From the NCBI GenBank assembly GCA_965277055.1, contig OZ255703.1:124001-188000 (forward strand): DNA of 64,000 bases, written 5' to 3'. The notes beneath the pieces were generated by a model that worked only from the letters and a program-made list of their open reading frames with translations, ran no database searches and was not told where the DNA came from. The translations under genes were made by a program, and so were the position numbers. This stretch comes from CBDCHC01 sp965277055 (GTDB lineage Bacteria; Pseudomonadota; Gammaproteobacteria; PS1; Pseudothioglobaceae). This document shows positions 18,291 through 26,610 of this stretch, in pieces; position 1 is the stretch's first letter; each line of letters opens with the position of its first letter.

Positions 18291-19319
18291 TTAATCAAAA
18301 ATAACCTCTGAGACTTTTTCTGCCCAGTCAGTAAACTCTGCTACTTCAAATACTTCATCACCTACTGCACGCACCATATCAGATACGAGCATCACACCAA
18401 GCTCTTGTTGTTTGAAATCTTTAGCAAAGTTTAAGATATTACTAATCACTAAAGATTTATCACCCTTGGTACCAATTGCTCGTCCTACCAGTGCAGTACA
18501 TATCGCATATTGTAAGTCCACACTATCAGGAATAACTACATCCTTGCCGTTAATAATATCATCTAAATTCGGCATGTGTTCTAAGTTTTTGATAAAACTC
18601 ATAAGCTCAATAGCTATTGCCTCACCAACACACCCGCTCAAGGCTTGGGTGAGTACTGATTTTGCATCCCCAAATTTTATTAGTGCCTTAGAAGCAAACT
18701 CCCATGTCCGCGGGGAAGCAAAGGCTACTGGATTTTTCTCACTATCAAAATTAAATAGATGCTCAGGGCGGTAACGTAAAAAGCCAATAATACTTTCGTT
18801 TACTTTATTTTGATAGGCCCAAAGTACCCAGTCATCAAGATGTGTATCAAGCGTATAATGCGAAAATCTATTTGCCAGTGGTGCAGGCATGACAAAACTC
18901 ACCCCTCTATCCCCTGCTCTATTACCTGCTGCAAATATTACCCAACCATCTGGCAAAGTATACTCCCCTAGCTTTCTATCTAAAATCAATTGATATGCTG
19001 CTGCTGAAACTGTGGGTGGTGCTGAGGTGATTTCGTCAAGGAATAATATACCCCTTTCGCCATGACGCCCGGTATTAGGCAAAATAGAAGGAATCGACCA
19101 GTCGACCAATTCCCCATTTTGAAATGGAATACCGCGTAAGTCACTAGGCTCCATTTGAGAAAGGCGGATATCAATTATGGCAACATCGTACTTATCTGCA
19201 ATACTTTTTACTATCCCAGATTTACCAATACCTGGAGCACCCCATATCATTACTGGCGTATGATTATGCTCGCTATTAAACTCAGTATCTAAAATAGTAC
19301 TTAACTCACTTGCCTTCAT
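18291..19319 (-). CDS. MoxR-family AAA+ ATPase
   Basis: 342 residues. Walker A is GAPGIGKS at 27-34, Walker B is GILFLDE near 90, and the sensor region contains FAAGNRAGDRG followed by PAPLANRFSHY, the arginine-finger area of MoxR proteins. A helical lid domain ends the protein. MoxR ATPases work with VWA proteins as chaperones for metal-centre insertion or complex assembly. It is the first gene of the chain MoxR, hemerythrin, VWA/metallopeptidase, xerC, tsaC, bepA, BT1-like carrier. Confidence 0.88.
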   Translation of the reverse strand: MKASELSTILDTEFNSEHNHTPVMIWGAPGIGKSGIVKSIADKYDVAIIDIRLSQMEPSDLRGIPFQNGELVDWSIPSILPNTGRHGERGILFLDEITSAPPTVSAAAYQLILDRKLGEYTLPDGWVIFAAGNRAGDRGVSFVMPAPLANRFSHYTLDTHLDDWVLWAYQNKVNESIIGFLRYRPEHLFNFDSEKNPVAFASPRTWEFASKALIKFGDAKSVLTQALSGCVGEAIAIELMSFIKNLEHMPNLDDIINGKDVVIPDSVDLQYAICTALVGRAIGTKGDKSLVISNILNFAKDFKQQELGVMLVSDMVRAVGDEVFEVAEFTDWAEKVSEVIFD

Positions 19320-19410
19320 CCACTAAAATCGTACACATAAAAAACTAAATTTTACCAAGGGGTAGTATTGATTAACTTAAAATATCTAAGTTTATTGAGG
19401 TTTGCACCAC

Positions 19411-19668
19411 ATGGAAGAAGAAATCCTAAAATTTCCCTGTAGTTATGCAATCAAAGTGTTTGGTAAAAATTCACTTGACTTTGAAACTGCTACTCTGAAC
19501 ATCATCACCAAATATTGTGATGCGATAGATAATAGCCAAATTAGCAAACGAGAAAGCTCTAGTGGTAAGTTTGTTGCTCTTACAGTGCGTATAATCGCTA
19601 TTTCTCGCACTCAAATAGACGCCATTAATGAAGATTTGCAAGCACATCCACTCGTGGAATATTTGCTG
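19411..19668 (+). CDS. ybeD: YbeD/DUF493-family protein
   Basis: About 86 residues (stop at 19669-19671). The ferredoxin-like small domain starts EEEILKFPCSYAIKVFG and contains SSSGKFVALTVRI, matching YbeD of E. coli (LEFPTPFTYKVMG, SSKGNYHSVSITI). I chose ATG 19411 with TGAGG ten bases upstream over the TTG at 19402. In enterobacteria ybeD precedes lipB, as it does here (19 bp). Its biochemical role is not established; an allosteric or regulatory role in lipoate metabolism is suggested only by gene order. Confidence 0.85.
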
Positions 19669-19690
19669 TAATTCTTGCACCTAATCTCAT

Positions 19691-20305
19691 ATGATTATCA
19701 AACAACTCGGCAAAAAAGAATACACTCAGGTATATACAAATATGCAGGAGTTTACCAAGAACCGCACCAACGACACCCCTGATGAACTCTGGGTAGTAGA
19801 ATTTGAGGCTGTATATACTATTGGCATCTCAAAGCGAGATGACTACCCTAAACAAATAGCCCATATTCCCGTCATTACTACCGACCGCGGAGGGCAAATT
19901 ACCTACCACGGCATAGGACAAATAGTAATCTATCTACTAATTGATATTAAGCGCTTAGGACTTGGGGTAAAGCAATTTGTCAGCACTATTGAAACCGCTA
20001 TTATCGCCTACCTCAGCACACACAACATTACTACTCATACTCGGGAGGGTATGCCTGGGGTATATGTAGATAATAAAAAAATCGCCTCGCTTGGGCTAAA
20101 AATCACAAACAATGGAACATATCACGGCATCAGCCTTAATACGCAAATGGATCTCACACCATTTAGCTATATTGATACCTGTGGATATAAACAATTACAA
20201 GTATGTCAACTCAGTGACTTCACTGGAGCATTAAACACACAGCAGTATCAGACCATCGCTAAAAATCTTGCTCAAACGCTTCATACTCATCTGACAAAGC
20301 CATAA
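19691..20305 (+). CDS. lipB: Octanoyltransferase LipB
   Basis: 204 residues. It moves octanoyl groups from acyl-carrier protein to lipoyl domains of dehydrogenase complexes; LipA, encoded 3.4 kb away, then inserts sulfur. Signatures are VITTDRGGQITYHGIGQ near 61-77, the lysine in KKIASLGLKI and the acyl-binding cysteine in DTCGYKQL. HGISLN is also present. Confidence 0.95.
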   Translation: MIIKQLGKKEYTQVYTNMQEFTKNRTNDTPDELWVVEFEAVYTIGISKRDDYPKQIAHIPVITTDRGGQITYHGIGQIVIYLLIDIKRLGLGVKQFVSTIETAIIAYLSTHNITTHTREGMPGVYVDNKKIASLGLKITNNGTYHGISLNTQMDLTPFSYIDTCGYKQLQVCQLSDFTGALNTQQYQTIAKNLAQTLHTHLTKP

Positions 20306-20314
20306 CCATCATAG

Positions 20315-20566
20315 TTAAGAGCGTTTAACTTCGTATTCTACTGATCTAATTTCTACCTCACCAGCACACTCTAGCAAATAAGCACGTATATCAGTTGCTT
20401 TAGCAAATTGCAACTGTGCTGCATTATCCACGAGCACTAACGCCACCTCTTCATGTACTCTCACTACCTTTATGCCTCGCAGGGGAGTAGGCAAAATCTT
20501 CTGCAATGCTTTATTTAAGGCATTAATATATTTAGCGTGGGTCACAAGGTCGGTGAAGTGTTGCAT
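20315..20566 (-). CDS. Small DUF721/DciA-like protein
   Basis: 83 residues from ATG 20566. The segments LVTHAKYINALNKALQKILP and VALVLVDNAAQLQFAKATD resemble the DUF721 core of DciA, the ancestral helicase-loader partner of DnaB. The match is from pattern recognition and the protein is shorter than many DciAs, so the function is tentative. A longer frame to 20716 would add hydrophobic residues unlike the family. No clear ribosome-binding site is visible. It converges with lipB. Confidence 0.55.
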   Translation of the reverse strand: MQHFTDLVTHAKYINALNKALQKILPTPLRGIKVVRVHEEVALVLVDNAAQLQFAKATDIRAYLLECAGEVEIRSVEYEVKRS

Positions 20567-20861
20567 ACTGAAATAAATTTTATTGAATATTTTACTTATG
20601 AAGTATAATAAATTTAGAGTCATGACAACTTTATTTAGAGAATTAACAAGTATTTTTTCTGTAGGCGAGGCGAACAAATAATTTACATAGAAAGTTGCAA
20701 GTTGCAAAATGACCAAGAAAATTATGCTGTTTGAAAAATTAACAAATAGTTTGAGAATTTTACTAGGCGCGAGAATAATTTACGATTGAGTTTGCTTGTA
20801 GCAAATGATTGAGTAAATTCTTTAAAGCAACACAGTAAAAACTCAAAATATGCAGTTAATT
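20567..20861. other. Gene-poor stretch with degenerate direct repeats
   Basis: No coding capacity I trust. Two imperfect copies of a block running from AATTAACAA through a TAGGCG-like core to AATAATTTAC lie at 20641-20687 and 20737-20783, 96 bp apart. The stretch lies downstream of tRNA-Leu, a common integration site, so it may be a remnant of an inserted element. Confidence 0.4.
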
Positions 20862-20947
20862 TGGTGCGGCTGGCGAGACTTGAACTCGCACGAGCTATGC
20901 CCACTACCCCCTCAAGATAGCGTGTCTACCAATTCCACCACAGCCGC
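20862..20947 (-). tRNA. tRNA-Leu (anticodon GAG)
   Basis: 86 bases including an encoded CCA. On the minus strand the acceptor stem starts GCGGCTG and ends CAGCCGC before ACCA. The D-arm is GTGGAATTGGTAGACACGC. The anticodon stem CTATC/GGTAG encloses loop TTGAGGG (anticodon GAG), then comes a long class II variable arm and the T-arm GTTCAAGTC. It follows secG, as leuU does in E. coli. Confidence 0.95.
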
Positions 20948-20978
20948 TTGGTATATTGTTGCTACTATTGTAGTAGAT

Positions 20979-21326
20979 TTATTGATTCAGTGTTGGCACT
21001 TCTGAATCGTTACTAAGTGCTGGTACTACTGGCACTTCTGGGACATCAGTTGTTTGGATGATGCTTTCAATTTCTACTGTTTCTGGATTTGCTTCATTTG
21101 AGGCAATATATGCTAAGGCAATAGAAGTAGAGAAAAAGGCAATACCTAATAAACGAGTGAGTTTAAATAAAAATGAATTTGCTCCGCTTGCCCCAAATAC
21201 AGAGTTTGATGAGCCAGAGCCAAATGCCGCTCCTGCACTTGCGCCTTTACCATGTTGCATGAGAATAAGTGCAACTAAGCCAATAGCAATGAGAATATGA
21301 AAGGTTAGGATAATTTGAAATATCAT
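20979..21326 (-). CDS. secG: SecG, protein translocase subunit
   Basis: 115 residues: an N-terminal membrane helix (IILTFHILIAIGLVALILM), the SecG signature QHGKGASAGAAFGSGSSNSVFG, a second helix near 60-80, and an acidic tail. It assists SecYEG in preprotein translocation. It starts 1 bp after the tpiA stop and is followed by tRNA-Leu(GAG), the gammaproteobacterial order. Confidence 0.95.
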   Translation of the reverse strand: MIFQIILTFHILIAIGLVALILMQHGKGASAGAAFGSGSSNSVFGASGANSFLFKLTRLLGIAFFSTSIALAYIASNEANPETVEIESIIQTTDVPEVPVVPALSNDSEVPTLNQ

Positions 21327-21327
21327 A

Positions 21328-22080
21328 TTATGCTTGTTCGTAAATTGTTAAAAATTCTTCTGCTTTTAAAGAGGCACCGCCAATCAGCCCGCCATCAATA
21401 TCTGCACACTTAAGTAACTCACCGCAGTTTTTAGCATTCATTGAGCCACCATATAAAATATGTGTAGACTCGGCAATAGCACTATCGTATTCACTGAGTA
21501 ACCCACGAATGAACTCATGTGCCTCTTGTGCTTGCTCTGGGGTGGCTACCACACCAGTACCAATCGCCCATACTGGCTCATACGCAATGATTAACTTACT
21601 AAATGCCTCAATACCGAGTGCATCAATCACTGTAGTGATTTGTTCTTTAAGCACTACATGAGTCTTACCTGCTTCACGCTCGGCTAATGTCTCACCAATA
21701 CAAAAAATTGGGGTGAGTCCAAAGTCTAACGTGGTGCTAATCTTACGTGCAATAATCTCGTTAGTTTCATGATACAGCGTTCTGCGTTCTGAGTGCCCAA
21801 TGATAGAATGAGTTGCCCCAATGTCTTTCACCATTTCACCACTGATTTCTCCGGTGTATGCACCTACTTCATTACAGTTAATATTTTGCGCACCAACCTG
21901 TATGACACTATCATCAGTGAGTGAAGTCACTTGTGAGAGATAAATACTTGGCGGACAAACTATAACTTCTACGCCCTCTTTGCCATCATGTACTCCGGTA
22001 ATAACTTCATTTACTAATGCAGTATTCGCAGAAATACTACCATGCATCTTCCAATTACCTGCAATAATAGTTTTTCTCAT
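21328..22080 (-). CDS. tpiA: Triosephosphate isomerase
   Basis: 250 residues, a complete TIM barrel. It interconverts dihydroxyacetone phosphate and glyceraldehyde 3-phosphate. Residues include GNWKMHG (substrate lysine) at the start, the electrophile histidine in IIGHSERR, the catalytic glutamate in IAYEPVWAIGTG and the phosphate loop GGSMNAKN. It is transcribed with secG. Confidence 0.97.
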   Translation of the reverse strand: MRKTIIAGNWKMHGSISANTALVNEVITGVHDGKEGVEVIVCPPSIYLSQVTSLTDDSVIQVGAQNINCNEVGAYTGEISGEMVKDIGATHSIIGHSERRTLYHETNEIIARKISTTLDFGLTPIFCIGETLAEREAGKTHVVLKEQITTVIDALGIEAFSKLIIAYEPVWAIGTGVVATPEQAQEAHEFIRGLLSEYDSAIAESTHILYGGSMNAKNCGELLKCADIDGGLIGGASLKAEEFLTIYEQA

Positions 22081-22193
22081 ACCGAACGAACCTCCGAAAC
22101 CACTTAAATACCAATAAAGGGCGTAATTTTACTATAAAAACACATACTCATGCCAGAAAAATCTGCTCCAGCACAATGAGAAAATGCTTTTTT

Positions 22194-23042
22194 TTAAAAC
22201 TTAAAGATATTTTTTAATTTTTCTTTTTGTTCGTTGAGTTGGTTTTTGAGTTCTTCGGTTTTTTCTTGTAAGCCTTCTTTAGCATCTCCAAGAGAGTTTT
22301 CTAATGAGTTGGTAATATCATCAGTAGTATTGACATCAATACCTAGTTTATCGCCAATGCGCTTCACCAGCGTTTGCTCAAGTTTATCACCGAGTATATC
22401 AATCCCCTGAGTTGATAATAACTCTTGCACTTCATCAGTTAGATAACCGATGATATACGGGGCAAACTCACTCATCATCATCCCAGCATCACCGCCAATG
22501 TTACGAAGAGTGATATCTGGTAGTGCAATTTGTTCTTTGATAAGGTCAGTATCTACATTAATAATACTTCCAGTGATGGAAAACGAGCCTACTTTTATGC
22601 GCATATCATCATGCTCATCATGGTCATCATGCTCTTTATGCTTGTGGTCATCATGATCACTGTGTTTTGCTGCCTGAGCACTCACTGCATCTTTAAGTGC
22701 TAAAAGGTTAATCCCACGAGCACTTTGAGTTACATTTACTACTATGCCATCAAATGTGATTGAGCTAATAACCACAGTGTCACCCACTTGGGCTACATCT
22801 ACTGCCACATTACCAATAGTTAATGCCTCACCTGCAAAGCCTGTAGGGTTTGCTACGCTGATATTACGCACTGCAACTTGTTGCTCAAAAATATCACTAT
22901 GAACCTCCCCTACCACAACCCTTGTAGTGACTGCCTCAGAGCCATATTTTTCAATACTGTTTTTAGCAATAGTATCTACAAAAAAGAATGCAGCAACAAC
23001 TGCAATGATAACAAGTATCAGTAAAATTTTTATCAGTTTCAT
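22194..23042 (-). CDS. AsmA-like membrane-anchored protein with His/Asp-rich loop
   Basis: 282 residues: an N-terminal membrane anchor (about 4-22) then a periplasmic domain. The region around 30-100 follows the AsmA-like pattern 'EKYG---T-V-VG-V', then VRNISVANPTGF and LTIGNVAVDV. Residues 127-146 hold seven histidines and many aspartates, a likely metal-binding loop not typical of the family. The tail (about 230-282) is a charged amphipathic helix. It overlaps rsmG by 4 bp. No enzymatic role can be assigned. Confidence 0.65.
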   Translation of the reverse strand: MKLIKILLILVIIAVVAAFFFVDTIAKNSIEKYGSEAVTTRVVVGEVHSDIFEQQVAVRNISVANPTGFAGEALTIGNVAVDVAQVGDTVVISSITFDGIVVNVTQSARGINLLALKDAVSAQAAKHSDHDDHKHKEHDDHDEHDDMRIKVGSFSITGSIINVDTDLIKEQIALPDITLRNIGGDAGMMMSEFAPYIIGYLTDEVQELLSTQGIDILGDKLEQTLVKRIGDKLGIDVNTTDDITNSLENSLGDAKEGLQEKTEELKNQLNEQKEKLKNIFKF

Positions 23043-23653
23043 GGGGATATCTCCAAAATAAATCGTTGTGTGCTCAAGTGAGGTACGCTTACCTTATGTG
23101 CCGAAATTTTACCATCAATACTCTCTTCTTGTTGCCAATTATTCCCTTTTAGGAGTAAATATTTTCCATTTTTTTTCAATAACTTAGATGATAATTCCAA
23201 AGTATTCGTAATACTAGAAAATGCTCTAGAGGTAATAACATCAAAAGTCGTATGTATGTCCTCTACTCGGCTATGAGTTACTATAAGATTTGAAAGTCCT
23301 AATTGTGCTTTGACAAATTGCATAAAAGTACATTTTTTTGCGACCTTATCTACACTCATCACTCGGTGATGTGTCAAGATAGCAATCACCACACTCGGCA
23401 ACCCCGCTCCTGCACCAATATCTAGAATATCTTGAGGCTGTACCTCATCAAGGAATGGAATAATACTGAGCGAATCTAAAATATGATGAGTGAGAATATC
23501 TCTAGGATTGCTAATAGCAGTGAGGTTATAGGTTTTATTCCATTTGGCAATTAACTCCGCGTAGCGAAGTAACACATCTACCTGAGTTGCATCAAGTACT
23601 ACGCCCATAGTCTGGGCATTGGTGTGCAAAAAGTCATGCGATGAAGTATTCAT
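23039..23653 (-). CDS. rsmG: 16S rRNA m7G527 methyltransferase RsmG (GidB)
   Basis: 204 residues. The SAM-binding motif DILDIGAGAGLPSVVIAI is near 75-92. WNKTYNLTAISNPRDILTHHILDSLS is the GidB signature upstream, and a later VITSRAFSS matches the family. It methylates G527 of 16S rRNA. It is usually near mnmG or parA; here it is paired with the AsmA-like gene. Confidence 0.95.
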   Translation of the reverse strand: MNTSSHDFLHTNAQTMGVVLDATQVDVLLRYAELIAKWNKTYNLTAISNPRDILTHHILDSLSIIPFLDEVQPQDILDIGAGAGLPSVVIAILTHHRVMSVDKVAKKCTFMQFVKAQLGLSNLIVTHSRVEDIHTTFDVITSRAFSSITNTLELSSKLLKKNGKYLLLKGNNWQQEESIDGKISAHKVSVPHLSTQRFILEISP

Positions 23654-23712
23654 AAAATAACTGCGTGGGATTTAGCAAAGTGCAGGAGTAGAAAACAACT
23701 AAAATTATACCT

Positions 23713-24669
23713 ATGCAAGAAATAGAAATTAAGCCAAGCGAAGCAACTCCCCTAAGCAAGGCAGAATATAAAACCAAGCGTCTGCGCATCAACCCCAACC
23801 CAAATAAAGAAGTGCTTAGAAAGCCAGAGTGGATTCGTATTAAGCACACCGGCGGAAAAAAAATTAACGCACTCAAAGAAACCATGAGAGCAGCAAATCT
23901 GCATAGCGTATGTGAAGAAGCAAGTTGCCCCAACCTCAATGAATGCTTCACTCATGGCACTGCTACATTTATGATTATGGGGGATATTTGCACTCGTAGG
24001 TGCCCATTTTGCGATGTAGCTCACGGCAAGCCCAAGCCACTAGATGAACATGAGCCTATTAATCTGGCAACTACCATACAAGATATGCATCTTAAATACA
24101 TCGTCATCACCTCGGTAGATAGAGATGATCTTAAAGACGGCGGTGCTGAGCACTTTGTCAAGTGCGTAGTAGAGACTAAAAAGTTAAGCCCACACATCCA
24201 AATAGAAGTACTTACTCCAGACTTTAGAGGCAGAATGGACATCGCTATTGCCTTATTTGAAAACGCCCCGTTAGATGTATTTAATCATAATCTAGAAACT
24301 GTACCCAGCTTGTATAAAAAAGCCCGCCCAGGAGCAGACTATCAGCATTCGCTGACACTCTTAAAGCGATTTAAAGCCATGCACCCACACATCAAAACCA
24401 AGTCAGGGCTGATGCTCGGGCTCGGAGAAACAGAAGCAGAGCTCATAGAAGTACTTACCGATATGCGAGCGCATGATATAGATATGCTCACCCTTGGGCA
24501 ATACCTTCAGCCCAGCAAACATCACCTTAAGGTAGAGGCATTTATTCACCCTGATGACTTTGAGCGCTATAAGCATATTGCCCTTGATATGGGCTTTAGC
24601 CAAGTAGCCAGTGCGCCCATGGTGCGCTCGTCATATCATGCGGACTTGCAGAATATTGGGGAAGTGTAG
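23713..24669 (+). CDS. lipA: Lipoyl synthase LipA
   Basis: 318-residue radical-SAM enzyme that inserts two sulfurs into octanoyl-protein. The auxiliary cluster motif is CEEASCPNLNEC and the radical-SAM motif is CTRRCPFCD. The C-terminal serine that ligates the auxiliary cluster lies in MVRSSYHA. It is divergent from rsmG, and is separated from lipB by 3.4 kb. Confidence 0.97.
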   Translation: MQEIEIKPSEATPLSKAEYKTKRLRINPNPNKEVLRKPEWIRIKHTGGKKINALKETMRAANLHSVCEEASCPNLNECFTHGTATFMIMGDICTRRCPFCDVAHGKPKPLDEHEPINLATTIQDMHLKYIVITSVDRDDLKDGGAEHFVKCVVETKKLSPHIQIEVLTPDFRGRMDIAIALFENAPLDVFNHNLETVPSLYKKARPGADYQHSLTLLKRFKAMHPHIKTKSGLMLGLGETEAELIEVLTDMRAHDIDMLTLGQYLQPSKHHLKVEAFIHPDDFERYKHIALDMGFSQVASAPMVRSSYHADLQNIGEV

Positions 24670-24746
24670 ATAAAAATGCAATGAAACTCCATTTTTTGTA
24701 AAAATATGACAAAATACTACTTTTAATTTATATTTTTTATAAATTT

Positions 24747-25985
24747 ATGTTACTAGAATTTAGTGTTACTAATTTTCGCTCTATTAAAGAAAAGCAAACC
24801 ATTAGCTTTATAAAAGCCAAATTAAAAGATAATAATCTTAAAGATAACTATACAACGGTTAGTTTATCTCGCAATCAAAAACAAACAAAGTCACTTGAGG
24901 TATTAAGATCAGCTGTGATGTATGGTGCTAATGCTAGTGGAAAGTCTAATATAGTTTTAGCACTAAAAGTTATGATTGATGTTATTGATGATTCTTTTGG
25001 ATATAAACAAAATGAAGGCATTCCTAATATTGAGCCATTTTTATTATCTAATACAACACGTAATCAACCTACTGAGTTTGAAATTGATTTTATCAATAAT
25101 GAAAATATAAGAATGGTATATGGATTTTCTGCTACTAAAGAAAAAATTATTGATGAGTGGCTATTTTCTTACCCCAAAGGTAGAGCGGTAACTTTAATTG
25201 AAAGAACTGATACTCACCACTGGGGCAAGATGGATGCACTCAAAGGTAATAAAAAAGCATGGAAAGATAGTACAAAAGATAATTCACTATTTCTTAGTAC
25301 TGCCAGACAATATAATAGTGAGCAATTAAAATTTAAGATAGGGTTACGTTTCTTAGATGAAGATATTGGCGTACCTGTAATAACTCATAAAAAATCAGAG
25401 GAAAATAAAGAAAAAATACTTGATTTTCTTAAAGAGTCAGATAGCAATATTACAGAATTTACATCTAAAGAGAAATTAGTAACTGAGCAAGATTTACCAG
25501 ATTTTATTAAAAATCATATAGAATCATCAGGAGAAGATATTAATAAGTTCAAAACACTTGAGGTAAAAACATATCATCAAAGTGAAGAAGGTGAAACTAT
25601 TGAATTTAAATTTAAAAAACAAGAGTCACAGGGAACTCAAAAGATGTTTGCCCTTGCTGGTTATTGGTTAGATGTATTGGAAAATGGCTATACTGTAGTA
25701 ATAGATGAGCTTAATAATAGCTTACACCCGCATCTAGTAAAATTTTTGGTTAATAAATTTCATAGTTCTGCCAATACAAATGGCGCTCAACTTCTCTTTA
25801 CCACTCATGAAACTTCTTTACTAAATCCACAAATTATAAGACGAGATCAAGTTTGGTTTTGTGATAAATCACATAATGCTACAGCTATATATTCTCTTGT
25901 TGAATTTAGATCAAGAAAAGATGATGCTTTTGAAAAATTCTATCTTAGTGGTCGATATGGTGCTATACCATATATAGAGGAATAA
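24747..25985 (+). CDS. RloA/AbiLi-like AAA15 ATPase (defence)
   Basis: 412 residues. It begins LLEFSVTNFRSIKEKQTISF, the start typical of AAA15/OLD-like SMC-related ATPases. Walker A is GANASGKS at 60-67. Near the C-terminus are a Walker B (VVIDELNNSLHPHL) and a switch histidine in FTTHETSLL. The region between has charged helices. The next gene encodes an RloB-like protein 4 bp downstream. ATPase plus RloB pairs are found in type I restriction loci and as AbiL abortive-infection systems. The pair looks more AT-rich than its core-gene neighbours, which suggests acquisition. Confidence 0.8.
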   Translation: MLLEFSVTNFRSIKEKQTISFIKAKLKDNNLKDNYTTVSLSRNQKQTKSLEVLRSAVMYGANASGKSNIVLALKVMIDVIDDSFGYKQNEGIPNIEPFLLSNTTRNQPTEFEIDFINNENIRMVYGFSATKEKIIDEWLFSYPKGRAVTLIERTDTHHWGKMDALKGNKKAWKDSTKDNSLFLSTARQYNSEQLKFKIGLRFLDEDIGVPVITHKKSEENKEKILDFLKESDSNITEFTSKEKLVTEQDLPDFIKNHIESSGEDINKFKTLEVKTYHQSEEGETIEFKFKKQESQGTQKMFALAGYWLDVLENGYTVVIDELNNSLHPHLVKFLVNKFHSSANTNGAQLLFTTHETSLLNPQIIRRDQVWFCDKSHNATAIYSLVEFRSRKDDAFEKFYLSGRYGAIPYIEE

Positions 25986-25989
25986 TCTT

Positions 25990-26610
25990 ATGGCAAAACG
26001 CAAACCAAAATCGAATACTTTCAGAAGAAAGCATGATTCTAAGCTACCAAAAGACAGAGTTCTTATAGTAGCAGAGGGTAATACAGAACTTATCTACTTT
26101 AAAGGGTTGCGAAAACATCTAAAAATTAATTCATTAAAAGTAATCTGCAAAGACACTACAAAAAATGACCCAAAGGGAATCCTAGAAGAAGCTAAGGAGT
26201 TGTATAGACACTCAGAAAAAGAAAAAAATAAATATGATAGAGTATATTGTGCCTTTGACAAAGACCAACATCGCACTTTCAAAAACACATTGGATAATAT
26301 TCAAAAATTAAGTCCTAAAAATACGTATTTTGGTATATTTTCTATTCCTTGTTTTGAATACTGGTTATTATTACATTTTAAGAATACTAGTAAACCATTT
26401 AACAAGTGCGATGAAGTATGCTCTGAGTTAAAAAAGAAAATACGAAACTACGCAAAAGGAGATGAAAATTTTTTTGACAGGTGTAAAGATAATATTCCTC
26501 AAGCATGTAAGCATGTACAGAATGACTTACAGATTGCTGAACTTACAAATGTGAATGAACTTATAAAATATTTAGACAATCTTAGTGAAAATACTTCTAT
26601 CCTATCTTAG
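25990..26610 (+). CDS. RloB/AbiLii-like protein, TOPRIM-like nuclease (defence)
   Basis: 206 residues. An N-terminal basic stretch (AKRKPKSNTFRRKHD) precedes RVLIVAEGNTELIYFKGL and, later, YCAFDKDQH: a glutamate followed by a D-x-D, the TOPRIM acid pattern (E29/E33, D90, D92), with H94 next to it. This matches RloB proteins that partner AAA15 ATPases. The start has the spacing of a coupled gene (4 bp after the ATPase stop). The 3' end overlaps folK by 14 bp on the opposite strand. Confidence 0.75.
   Translation: MAKRKPKSNTFRRKHDSKLPKDRVLIVAEGNTELIYFKGLRKHLKINSLKVICKDTTKNDPKGILEEAKELYRHSEKEKNKYDRVYCAFDKDQHRTFKNTLDNIQKLSPKNTYFGIFSIPCFEYWLLLHFKNTSKPFNKCDEVCSELKKKIRNYAKGDENFFDRCKDNIPQACKHVQNDLQIAELTNVNELIKYLDNLSENTSILS

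Noticed and set aside
18986..19174. A 62-codon minus-strand frame inside the MoxR gene.
   Set aside because: It is an alternate-frame shadow of the ATPase Walker B region with no independent support.
20567..20716. N-terminal extension of the DciA-like protein.
   Set aside because: The added 50 residues are hydrophobic/AT-driven, unlike the family, and the ATG at 20566 gives a normal domain start.
20722..20904. A 60-codon minus-strand frame.
   Set aside because: It runs through the 3' half of tRNA-Leu and has no protein signature.
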